Below, piece by piece: positions 36,501 through 48,963 of a DNA stretch of 64,000 bases. Position numbers and translations under genes: made by a program. Positions within the stretch are counted from its first letter, which is position 1, and every line of letters starts with the position of its first letter. The notes beneath the pieces are model-generated. The model did not search any database, had not been told where the DNA came from, and worked only from the letters and a program-made list of their open reading frames with translations. Origin of the DNA: Parasponia andersonii (lineage: Eukaryota > Streptophyta > Magnoliopsida > Rosales > Cannabaceae); NCBI GenBank assembly GCA_002914805.1, contig JXTB01000188.1, forward strand, positions 445,649-509,648. The letters run 5' to 3'.

Positions 36501-37123
36501 CTGCAGATGTCGTTTTTCACTAGGTCTTCCTTACGCCTCTTCCCTCCCCTCTTTACACCAAATACAGCAGCTTCAACTGTAGTGGGAGTTGTTGTTGTAG
36601 AATTGAAGGTGATGAACTCGACGGTCTTATTTGGCGTTTTATCTCACACCCCTAACATGAACCCAATCGATTTCCTTCAAGCCCTTCCCCTCCAAGTTCC
36701 TCGCAGTCTAATCAAGATGCAGAGCAGCTGGCTTGATGAAGCCCCCAATAATACGAGAAGCGACCTCGATGAAGACGGTCAGTTTCTTCTTGCCAAGTGT
36801 TAATTTCAGAGTGCTTCATGAAATGAAGACGGGCAAGAGTGCCTAAATAAGCATTTGGATCAAGCAATACAGTATCGCTGATAGAAGTCACGACAGGGAA
36901 AATGCACCAGAATAAAGGAGGGTCCTCTTCAAACGCCAAGCATTTGTTGAAGGTTGAGCACTTGGAGAAGCTAGGTATATGGGCTAATGGGGAGGCCTCT
37001 ATGGCTTCTTTGGCCAAAGACTGGCCTCGGTTGGGGAGTCTTTGGGTGTTTCTCTTAAACCTTCTCTGTTTTATTGCCGGAGGTTTGTTTGCTTTCCAAC
37101 TTTCTTCACTAGATTTTGAGTAA
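36501..37123 (+). other. Unidentified coding-like region, possible gene start or pseudogene
   Basis: Base composition here is markedly more GC-rich than in the flanks. There are two + strand open frames (36507-36803, 98 codons, starting MSFFTRSSLRLFPPLF; and 36902-37123, 73 codons, ending in a hydrophobic LWVFLLNLLCFIAGGLFAF segment) and one overlapping minus-strand frame of 101 codons (36712-37017). I recognise no family on either strand and cannot choose the strand. A CTGCAG precedes the first ATG, an acceptor-like context. It could be a decayed exon, a captured fragment or a leader exon of a gene extending to 40.2 kb. Confidence 0.3.
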
Positions 37124-40117
37124 AAAGGAATTTGACCCAGTTTGAAAGTAGAAAAAAGAAGTCAATAATAGTATAGCTTTTGAAGTCATAATTTTTGATT
37201 GATTTCGAGCTTTCTTCAATGAATTTTGACTAAATGAATTTGACCCAAATGCTTGAAAATTGAAAAAAAGAACTTTATACCAGAAAAGAGTAAGCCCATT
37301 GTGCTGCATGTTACATTTATATCAGCATGTTTTTCAGTGAAGTTATATACTTAAAAGCTAAATCTTACAGCTTTTGAACTTGTGGAGCGGAAACATAGAG
37401 TTGATATCATTATGCCAATTCACTTAATTATATTTTTAGTCCCGGTGTTTACGAGCTCATCACTTTCTTTGAAGATTAATGACTAAAGAGGTTTATTCAG
37501 AGAGCATTAGCTATAAATTCCAACAACCAGTGGGCATTAGATAGAGATATATTTTGGGATCTCGCCACTCGACATGGAACTATTATGTGCTAAAGAATTG
37601 AAGTCTGGCTTTTCCCTTTTAATGTTTTTGGGAGGCTGGTATGTATTTATTTTATACAATATCACATGGATCATTAGTGATTGTTCTAACTAAATAGTAG
37701 TTATTGTTGTTCTTTTTCCTTTTTTTTTTCCCTAGATTAAAAATCATGGAGTGATTTTCTTGGTTTATTGTGTTACGGTTTAAAACTACAAGCAAAACTT
37801 TTAACATAGGTTGTAAAAGTTAATTAACCAAGGTTTGTTTAAAAAATTGAAGATTAAAAAAAAATGCTATCGTCTTTTTGATTTTTCAGGCTGGTGACTT
37901 AAGAAATGCTCGCTTCTAAATTTCAGATTCTCAAAGGTGAATATTTCTTTGCTGTGCATTGTCATAGACTCTTTTGACCATAGTATTGTATCATTCACTC
38001 CCTTCGTGATATGGCGTTTTCTAATGCAAATTTACCTAATTTTGTTTTATGGGTTTTGTTTATTAGTGCAATTAGCTCGCTTTAGTCCAGAAAACTGTGA
38101 GAATTTTTTTCATTAAAAAATTGTTGTTTTGTTTTTGAGTATTTGTTGTGTTCGCTCTAAATAAGAGGAATTCATTTTTAAATTTTTTAAATGGTTGTGG
38201 ATTTTCCTCCTTGTTTTGTCTATATGTAAGTCAAGACATGAATTCTTCTCTTTTCCAGCTAATTGTATACCTTCAGAAAAACTGTTTTGATGGCCTCTTG
38301 TTTTTGTTTCTCCTTTTATGAGTTTTGGATAGTTTATACCACCACAGCAAGCAAAATGTAATAGTAATTAGTTGATGTTAAGAGTGTATTCATTTGTTTC
38401 AAAGGCCATATCATTCCTTTATACTTTATAAAGTTATGATTATGCTTCAAAGAACTTGTTCCCCTACACTTAAAAAGTTTTTTCATTAGTGTGTACATAG
38501 AGCTTATTCATGAGTGTCATTTTCAAGAAGATTTTTTTTCCCCACTCTCTCAGTTCTCATCCATCAGTGCTTTATTTCTAAGATGATTTATCAGTTTATA
38601 TTTGGAAGTTCCCATGAAACTCGAACATGTTTGTTTCTTCCATGAATTTCTAACAGAATTTGAAACGGTCTTCTAGTTTTCCTTGCACTTACATAAGAGG
38701 CTGAGGGGTTTTATTTTATTTGATGATTACTTATTTACATGCTAGTCATGTTATTAAGTAATCTTATATTTCTTTGGCAAAAATAATACTACATTGCATC
38801 CTATTTAATGTGCTACGATATATGTTTTCTATGAAAGTAGATAATTTTCAAATTTTTAGAATTGGTATCTGTCATGCGATGTCGGAAGTTTTGAACTTTA
38901 TTTCATTTCTCTCAGATAAACATTTCCCTCTCTTATTTTTTATTATTCAAATGGTGAATAGAGTAGAAAATGAAAGCTTAAACTTGGAATTTGATTTCCC
39001 TCACTGAGTTGGCTTTGTTAGGCTAACAATTTAGCGTTTTGAATGCTCTGCACAGCTTAGATTTGAGCTCAAAAAGAATTGTATAACTTATTGAATTCAT
39101 AATTGTTAGGCAAAAACTCTCTATTGGTCACGAAGTTCTACATTTTTTTTTTCACTTGTTAAAGTGAATGAAAGCATATCATTCTCTTTATTTGGAACTG
39201 TTGAGAAAATAATTAAAATTAGAGACTGAAAGTTTCATGTTAGATTTGTCTTTGTTGTTGCTTTTGCGTTTTTATCAATATTCTTCAGATATGGGCCATT
39301 CTTTTTCGTTCTGATATAGTTTCTCCTTGTTAATTTGCACAATCACAAAAATACTTTCCTGTGATATCTTTTACTCAGGTCACAACTTCTATAATAATTG
39401 GCCCATGTGTTCTGGATTACCATTGAAACACATTGCTGCTAATGACTTTGGTTTTTAGTGTACAATAGCTGGCGGTGGCCAAATTTTGTTGGGCTGATAT
39501 ATCTTTCTTTTAGCTGGTATATTCTGTTATTACTCGTGGGCTCTTTTTATTAATGCTAGGATTGATCTTATTACTATATATATTGCTATTTACTTGCATC
39601 GACTTTATCCTATTATCTATAGTTCTTGGATTTTTTCTGAATTTAGTTCTTAGTAGTAGTTGTATATATGAAAAAAGACTCCACGGTGGTGGAATGTTTA
39701 GTTGAACTGATGTGGACCATAATTTAGAAAATAAAATGGTTTTCTGAAAAAAAAAATGCCATTTTTTTCCTCAAGTCTTTTTTTCATTTATTTAATTAGC
39801 TCTATGGTGTTGGTGAATATATGCTGATCAAATATAAATCTTTGTGGTATCTTTCTTCTATACTGCTTGTGATGTCGTTGTTTTAACTATATTAACTGGT
39901 TATTGGTTCCATTGCTAATCAAGTTTTATAGTTTTAATACCAATGTGCAGGAACTACTTTAATTTCCTATATTAGTATGTCTTGATCACTAATTTCAGGG
40001 ATATCTTATTCTTTTGAAATCCAGTATATATGCTTCTACTAAGTCTCTTCAGAAACAAACGAAATGTAAATCTATTCATTCTTAAGACCTACCAAAGTTA
40101 CACTCGTTTTTTAAAAG
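37124..40117. other. T-rich, intron-like DNA without recognisable TE sequence
   Basis: The + strand is T-rich with several acceptor-like pyrimidine-AG sites (for example TTTTTCAG at 37884-37891 and AATGTGCAG near 39951), and has few of the repeats seen elsewhere. This is how plant introns or the body of a long gene look, but I cannot join exons into a frame. A 77-codon + strand frame at 38774-39007 has no motif I know. Confidence 0.35.
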
Positions 40118-40234
40118 GTAAAGCAACGACTAGAACTCAATGATATTGCTAACATGAAACTGCTGCATGAACATGGAATTCTTCATAGCCGACGGCAAGA
40201 ATGTAGCATTAATTTCCTTGTTAAGGAGGAGTAG
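40118..40234 (+). pseudogene. Exon-like open segment, product unknown
   Basis: After TTTTTTAAAAG the frame from 40118 reads 38 codons (beginning VKQRLELNDIANMKLLHEHG and ending FLVKEE) to a TAG stop. The amino-acid mix (charged, Leu-rich, balanced) is unlike the Lys/Ile/Phe-dominated translations of neighbouring AT-rich DNA. I do not recognise the family. It may be a surviving exon of a decayed gene. Confidence 0.3.
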
Positions 40235-40465
40235 AAATTAACATAGCCCTTTAGTACCATCAAACAAAATCGGTGTACTCACATCTAACAATTGAATTAT
40301 CTTTGCGTCCCTGGTCTTTGTTTTCTTGGTTCAGTTTGTTAGATTAATGATTTATAAAGACAGATAGTACTCGTTAAAACTTGTTATACATCCTATTTAT
40401 TACTATTATACTAACTTGAATCTCTCCTATGATTATTTGATTGGGGCTGAACAACTCTTTTAAGG

Positions 40466-40680
40466 ATTGTTGCTAATTCTTATTCCAACAACATCAATGG
40501 CGGCGATCAGAAAAAAAGTGACGATTTGAGGCTGAAGATTATAGATATATTGGAAATGTAATGCTAAGTGGATATAGGAAGTGCCAAAATTTGAAGTGAA
40601 GGCTCGGGATTTTTTTTATTTTTATAATGATAAATTGGAAGAACATGCCAAGGTTGTGAGAAAAGCAAGTTGTGTTTAAC
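40466..40680 (+). pseudogene. Coding-like segment at the left edge of the satellite
   Basis: Two adjacent open segments are readable. The first (40466-40561) ends GGDQKKSDDLRLKIIDILEM and a stop. The second, one frame over (40578-40680), contains VPKFEVKARDFF and NDKLEEHAKVVRKASC. Both have a helical, charged composition like a coiled-coil protein. The DLRLKI-x-x-IL pattern faintly recalls meiotic ASY3-type coiled coils, but that is a weak resemblance. The second segment is at the same time the first copy of the satellite: the later monomers carry the same stretch with EEHAKVVRRS but with frame breaks. The only break here is 16 bp between the two segments. Confidence 0.35.
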
Positions 40681-43600
40681 TATCTTGTATATAAACATAT
40701 ATAGTTTTAAATAAATATGTATCCACATGGGTTGATTGGTTTAATTTTATCGGTAAAACCTTCCTATCTTGGGTTATAAAATCTAGAATCGGAAAATAAT
40801 CAAATATGAAATTTGATTAAAATTAAAATCATGTGCGATTTAAATTATGCTATGAAAGTATCTTTCCTTTAAATTTGTATTTAAATTAAAATATGATTTT
40901 TGTCAATCAATTGATTTTTACTAAAAATTGATAGATACACTTATAAAAGTGCATATAAGGTGTTTGAAAAAAAATAATACTAGAGAGGAATACGTTGAAT
41001 GGTTGTAAATAAGTTGGTATAATTGGATTTTTATTCGGGATTATTTTATTTTTATAATGAGGCAAAGGAAGAATATGCCAAGGTTGTGAGAAGAAGCAAG
41101 TTGTGTTTTAACTATCTTGTATATAACATATATAGTTTTAAACAAATATGAATCCACATGGGTTGGTTGGTTCTATTCTATCAATAAAAGTTTTCTATCT
41201 TAGGTTATAAAATCTAGAATCAGAAACTAATCAAATATGAAATTTGATTAAAATTAAAATCACGTGTGATTTAAATTATGCTATGAAAATATCATTCCTT
41301 TAAATTTGTATTTAAATTTAAATAAGATTTTTGTCAATCAATTGATTTTTACTAAAAATTGATAGATACATTACAAAAGTGCATATAAAGTGTTTGAAAA
41401 AAAAAAATGCTAGAGCGGAATGTATTGACTGGCTGTAAATAAGTTGGCACAATTGGATTTTTACTTGGGATTTTTTTATTTTTATAATGAGGCATAGGAA
41501 AAACATGCCAAGGTTGTCAGAAGAAGCAACTTGTGTTTTAACTATCTTGTATATAACATATATAGTTTTAAACAAATATTTATCCTCATAGGTTGAATGA
41601 TTCAATTCTATCAGTAAAACCTTTCTATCTTGGGTGATAAAATCTAGAATCAGAAACTAATCAAATATGAAATTTGAATCAAATTTAAACCACGTGTAAT
41701 TTAAATTATGTTATGAAAATATCTTTTCTTTAAATTCGTATTTAAATTAAAATATAATTTTTGTCAATCAATTGATTTTTACTAAAAATTGATAGATATA
41801 CTTACAAAAGTGCATATAAGGTGTTTGAAGAAAAAAAGCTAGAGAGGAATATATTGACTGGATGTAAATAAGTTAGCACAATTGGATTTTTACTCGGGAT
41901 ATTTTTATTTTTATTATGAGGCAAAGGAAGAATATGCCAAAGTTGTCAGAAGAAGCAAGTTGTGTTTTAACTATCTTGTATATAACATATACAGTTTCAA
42001 ACAAATACATATCCACATGGGATAATTGGTTCAATTCAATCAATAAAACCTTTCTATCTTGCGTTATAAAATCTAGAATCAGAAACTAATCAAATATGAA
42101 ATTTGATTAAAATTAAAACCACATGTGATTAAAATTACGCTATGAAAATATCTTTCCTTTAAATTTGTATTTAAATTAAAATATGATTTTTGTCAATCAA
42201 TTGATTTTTACTAAAAATTGATAGATACACTTACAAAAGTGCATATAAGGTATTTGAAAAAAAAAAATAGTAGAGAGGAACGTATTGACTGGCAATAAAT
42301 AAGTTGGCACAATTATATTTTTACTCAGGATTTTTTAATATTTATAAAGAGGCATAGGAAGAACATGCCAAGGTTGTGAGAAGAAGAAACTTGTGTTTTA
42401 ACTATCTTGTATATAACATATAAAGTTTTAAACAAATATGTATCCACATGGATTGATCGGTTCAATTCTACCACAAAAACCTTTCTATCTTGGGTTATAA
42501 AATCTAGAATCAGAAACTAATCAAATAAGAAATTTGATTAAAACTAAAACCACATGTGATTTAAATTATGCTATGAAAATATCTTTCCTTTAAATTTTTA
42601 TTTAAATTAAAATATAATTTTTGTCCATTAATTGATTTTTAGTAAAAATTGATAGATATACTTACAAAAGTGCATATAAGGTATTTGAAAAAAAAAATTG
42701 CTAGAGACGAACGTATTGACTGGCAATAAATAAATTGGCACAATTGGATTTTTACTCGGGATTTTTTTATTTATATAATGAGCCATAGGAAGAACATGCC
42801 AAGATTGTGAGAAGAAATAACTTGTGTTTTAACTATCTTGTATATAACATATATAGTTTTAAACAAATATGTATTCACATGGGTTGATTGGTTCAATTCT
42901 ATCTTGGGTTATAAAATCTAGAATCAGAAATTAATCAAATATGAAATTAGATTAAAATCAAAACTATGTGTGATTTAAATTATGCTATGAAAATATCTTT
43001 CCTTTATTTTAAATTAAAATATGATTTTTGTCAATTAATTGATTTTTACTAAAAATTGATAGAAACACTTACAAAAGTGCATATAAGGTGTTTGAAAAAA
43101 AAAATACTAGAGAGGAATGTATTGAATGGCTGTAAATAAGTTAGCACAATTTGATTTTTACTCGAGATTTTTTTATTTTTATAATGAGGCATAACAAAAA
43201 TATGCCAAGGCTATGAGAAGAAACAAGTTGTGTTTTAACCATCTTGTATATAACATATATAGTTTTAAACAAATATGTATTCACATGGGTTGATTGCTTC
43301 AATTCTATCAGTAACACCTTTCTATCTTGGGTTATAAAATCTAGAATCAGAAACTAATCAAATATGAAATTTGATTAAAATTAAATCCACGTGTGATTTA
43401 AATTACTCTATGAAAATATTTTTCCTTTAAATTTGTAGTTAAATTAAAATTTAATTTTTATCAACCAATTGATTTTTATTAAAAATTGATATATTCACTT
43501 ACAAAAGTGCGTATAAGGTGTTCGAAAAAAAAAATGCTAGAGAGGATTATATTGACTGCCTGTAAGTAAGTTGGCACAATTGGATTTCTGCTCAGGATTT

Positions 43601-46600
43601 TTTTATTTTTATAATGAGGTATAGGAAGAACCTGTCAAGGTTGGTAGAAGAAGCAATTTGTATTTTAACTATCTTGCATATAACATATATAGTTTTAAAC
43701 AAATATATATCCACATAGGTTGATTGATTCAATTCTATCAGTAAAACCTGTCGATTTTGGGTTATAAAATCTAGAATCAGACACTAATCAAATATGAAAT
43801 TTGATTAAAATTAAAATCACGTGTGATTTAAATTATGCAATGAAAATAACTTTCCTTTAAATTTGTATTTAAATTAAAATATAATTTTTGTCAATCAATT
43901 GATTTTTACAAAAAATTGATAGATACACTTACAAAAGTGCATATAAGGTGTTTGAAAAAAAAAATGGTAGAGAGGAATGTATTGACTAGCTGTAAATAAG
44001 TTGGCACAGTTAGATTTTTACTCGGGATTTTTTTATTTTCATAATGAGGCATAGGAAGAAGTAACTTGTCTTTTAACTATCTTGTATATAATATATATAG
44101 TATTAAATAAATATGTATCCACATGGATTGATTGATTCAATTCTATCAGTAAAACCTTTCTATCTTGGGTTATAAAATCTAGAACCAGAAACTAATCAAA
44201 TATGAAATTTGATTAAAATTAAAACCACGTGTGATTTAAATTATGCTATGAAAATATCTTTCCTTTAAATTTGTATTTAAATTAAAATATGATTATTGTT
44301 AATCAATTGATTTTTACTAAAAATTGATAGATAGACTTACAAAAGTGCATATAAGGTGTTTGAAAAATAAAATGGTAGAGAAGAATGTATTGACTGGCTG
44401 TAAATAAGTTGGCACAATTAGATTTTTACACAGGATTTTTTTATTTTTATAATGAGACATAGGAAGAATATGCCAAGGTTGTGAGAAGAAACATCTTGTG
44501 TTTTAACTATGTTGCATAAAACATATATAGTGTTAAACAAATATGTATCCACATAGGTTGATTGGTTCAATTCAATCACAAAAACCTTTCTTTCTTGGGT
44601 TATAAAATCTAGAGTCAGAAACTAATCAAAAAAAAAATTTGATTAAAACTAAAACTAGTGTGATTTCAATTATGCTATGAAAATATCTTTCCATTTAATT
44701 TGTATTTAAATTAAAATATAATTTTTGTCAGTTAATTGATTTTTACTAAAAATTGATAGATACACTTACAAAAGCGCGTATAAGTTGTTTGAAAAAAAAA
44801 AAATACTAAAGAGGAATGTATTGACTGGTTGTAAATAAGTTGGCACAATTAGATTTTTACTTACGATTTTTTTATTTTTATTATAAGGCATAGGAAGAAC
44901 CTGTCAAGGTTGTGAAAAGAAGCAACTTGTGTTTTAACTATCTTGTATATAACATATATAGTTTTAAACAAATATGTATCCACATGGGTTGATTGGTCCA
45001 ATTCTATCAGTAAATTCTTTCTATCATGGGTTATAAAATCTAGAATCAGAAACTAATTAAATATGAAATTTGATTAAAATTAAAACCACGTGTGATTTAA
45101 ATTATGCTATGAAAGTATCTTTCCTTTAAATTTGTATTTAAATTAAAATATACTTTATATCAATCAATTGATTTTTACTAAAAATTGATAGATACACTTA
45201 CAAAAGTGCATATAAGGAGTTTGAAAAAAAAAAAAAAGAAAGAGAGGAATTTATTGACTGGCTTTAAATAAGTTGGCACAATTGGATTATTACTCTAGAT
45301 TTTTTTATTTCTATTATGAGGTATTGAAAGAACAGGTCAAGGTTGTGAGAAGAAGCAACTTGTGTTTTAACTATCTTATATATAACATGTATAGTTTTTA
45401 GCAAATATGTATCCACATGGGTTGATTGGTTCAATTCTATCAGTAAAACCTATTGATCTTGGGTTGCAAAATCTAGAATCAGAAACTAAGCAAATATGAA
45501 ATTTGATTAGAATTAATACCACGGGTGACTTAAATTATGCTATGAAAATATATTTTCTTTAAATTTTTATTTTAATTAAAATAAGATTTTTATTAACCAA
45601 TTGATTTTTACTAAAAATTGATTGATACATTTACAAAAGTGCATATAAGGTGTTTGAAAAAAAAAATACTAGAGAGGAATGTATTGACTGGATGCAAATA
45701 AGATGGCACAATTGGATTTTTACACGGGATTTTTATATTTTTATAATGTGGCATAGGAAGAACCTGTCAAGGTGGTGAGAAGAAGCAAGTTGTGTTGTAA
45801 CTATCTTGTATATAACATATATAGTTTTAAATAAATATAAATCCACACGGGTTGATTGGTTCAATTCTATCTGTAAAACCTTTCTATCTTGGGTTATAAA
45901 ATCTAGAATCAGAAACTAATTAAATATGAAATTTGATTAAAATTAAAACTACGTGTGATTTAAATTATGCTACGAAAATATCTTTCTTTTAATTTTGTAT
46001 TTAAATTAAAATATGATTCTTATCAATCAATGAGTTTCACTAAAAATTGATTGGTACACTTACAAAAGTGCATATAAGGAGTTTGAAAAAAAAAATGCTA
46101 GAGAGGAATGTATTGATTGGCTTTAAATATGTTAGCACAATAGGATTTTTACTCGGGATTTTTTTATTTCTATAATGAGGCATAGGAAGAATAGGTCAAG
46201 GTTGTGAGAAGAAGCAGCTTGTGTTTTAACTATCTTGTATATAACATATATAGTTTTAAACAAATATGTATCAACATGGGTTCATTGGTTCAATTCTATC
46301 AGTAAAACCTTTCTATCTTGGGTTATAAAATCTAGAATCAGAAACAAATTAAATAAGAAATTTGATTAAAATTAAAACCACGTGTGATTTAAATTATGCT
46401 ATGAAAATATTTTCCCTTTAAATTTGTATTTAAATTAAAATATGATTTTTATTAATTAATTAATTTTTACTAAAAATTGATAGATACACTTACAAAAGTG
46501 CATATAAATTGTTTGAAAAAAAAAATGCTAGAGAGGAATGTATTCACACGTTGTAAATAAGTTGGCACAATTGAATTTTTACTCGGGATTTTTTTATTTT

Positions 46601-46605
46601 TATAA

Positions 46606-46606
46606 N
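46606..46606. other. Ambiguous base (n) at a truncated satellite monomer
   Basis: The only n in the window. The monomer jumps from TTTTTATAA straight to AAATATATATCC, skipping the roughly 85 bp that in other monomers runs from GAGGCATAGG to TTTTAAAC. This looks like a join made during assembly inside the array. Confidence 0.85.
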
Positions 46607-48963
46607 AAATATATATCCACATGGGTTGATTGGTTCAATTCTATCAGTAAAACCTTTCTATCTTGGGTTATGAAATCAAGAATCAGAAACTAATCAAATA
46701 TGAAATTTGATTAAAATTAAAACTACGTGCGATTTAATTATGCTATAAAAATATCTTTCCTTCAAATTTGTATTTAAATTAAAATATGACTTTTGTCAAT
46801 CAATTAATTTTTACTAAAAATTGATAGATACACTTTCAAAAGTGCATAAAAGGTGTTTGAAAAAAAAATGCTTGAGAGGAATTTGTTGAATGGCTATAAA
46901 AAAGTTGGCACAATTGGATTTTTACTCAGAATATTTTTATTTTTATAATGAGGTATAGGAAAAACATGCCAAGGATGTCAGAACAAACAAGTTGTGTTTT
47001 AACTATCTTGTATATAACTTATGTGGCTCTAAACAAATATGTATCCACATGGGTTGATTGGTTCAATTCTATCAATAAAACCTTTCTATCTTGGGTTATA
47101 AGATCTAGAATCAGAAACTAATTAAATATGAAATTTGATTAAAATTAAAAGCACGTGTGATTTAAATTATGCTATGAAAATATCTTTCCTTTAAATTTGT
47201 ATTTAAATTAAAATATAATTTTTATCAATCAATTGATTTTTACTAAAAATTGACAGATAGACTTACAAAAGTGCATATAAGGAGTTTGAAAAAAAAAATG
47301 CTAGAGAGGAATGTATTGACTGGCTTTAAATAAGTTGGCACCATTGGATTTTCGCTCCAGATTTTTTTATTTTCATAATGAGGCATAGGAAGAACATGCC
47401 AAGGTTGTGAGAGGAAATAAGTTATGTTTTAACTATCTTGTATATAATATATATAGTTTTAAACAAATAAGTATCCACATGGGTTGATTGGTTCAATTCT
47501 ATCAGTAAAACCTTTCTATCTTGGTTATCAAATCTAGAATCAGAAACTAATCAAATATGAAATTCGATTAAAATTAAAACTACGTGTGATTTAAATTATG
47601 CTATGAAAATATCTTTCCTATAAATTTGTATTTAAATTAAAATATGATTTTTATTAATCAATTAATTTTTACTAAAAATTGATAGAAAAACTTACAAAAG
47701 TGCATATAAAGTGTTTGAAAAAAAAATGCTGGAGAGGAATGTATTGACTGGCTTTAAATAAGTTGGCACAATTGGATTTTTACTCGGGATTTTTTTATTT
47801 CTATAATGAGGCATAGGAAGAACTGGTCAAGATTACGGGAAGAAGCAACTTGTGTTTTTACTATCTTGTATATAACATATATAGTGTTAAACAAATATGC
47901 ATCTACATGAGTTAATTGGTTCAATTCTATCACAAAAACCTTTCTTTCTTGGGTTATAAAATCTAGAATCAGAAACTAATCAAATATAAAATTTGATTAA
48001 AACTAAAACCAAGTGTGATTTTAATTATGCTATGAAAATATCTTTCCTTTAAATTTGTATTTAAATTAAAATATGATTTTTGTCAATTAATTGATTTTTA
48101 CTAAAAATGGATAGATACTCTTACAAAAGTGTATATAAGGTATTTGAAAAAAAATGCTATAGAAAAATGTATTGAATGGCTGTAAATAAGTTGGCACAAT
48201 TGGATTTTTACTCGGGATTTTTTTATTTTTATAATGAGGCATAGGAAGAACATGCCAAGGTTGTGACAAGAAGCAACTTATGTTTTAACTATCTTGTATA
48301 AAACATATATAGTGTTAAACAAATATGTAGCCACGTGGGTTGATTGGTTCAATTCTATCAGTAAAATCTTTCTATCTTGGGTTATAAAATCTAGAATCAG
48401 AAATTAATTAAATCTGAAATTTGATTAAAATTAAAACCACGTGTGATTTAAATTAAGCTATGAAAATATCTTTCCTTTAAATTTGTATTTAAATTAAAAT
48501 ATGCTTTATATCAATTAATTGATTTTTACTAAATATTGATAGATACACTTACAAAAGTGCATATAAAGAGTTTGAAGAAAAAAAAACAGAGAGGAATATA
48601 TTGACCGGCTTTAAATAAATTGGCACAATTGGATTTTTACTCGAGATTTTTTTATTTCTATTATGAGGCATTGGAAGAATATGCCAAGGTTGTGAGAGGA
48701 AAAAGTTGTGTTTTAACTATCTTGTATATAACATATATAGTTTTAAACAAATATGTATCCACAAGGGTTGATTGGTTCAATTCTATCCGTAAAACTTTTC
48801 TTTCTTGGGTTATAAAATCTAGAATCAGAAACTAATCAAATATGAAATTTGATTAAAATTAAAACCACGTGAGATTTAAATTATGCTATGAAAATATCTT
48901 TCCTTTAAATTTGTATTTAAATTAAAATATGACTTTTGTCAATCAATTGATTTTTACTAAAAA

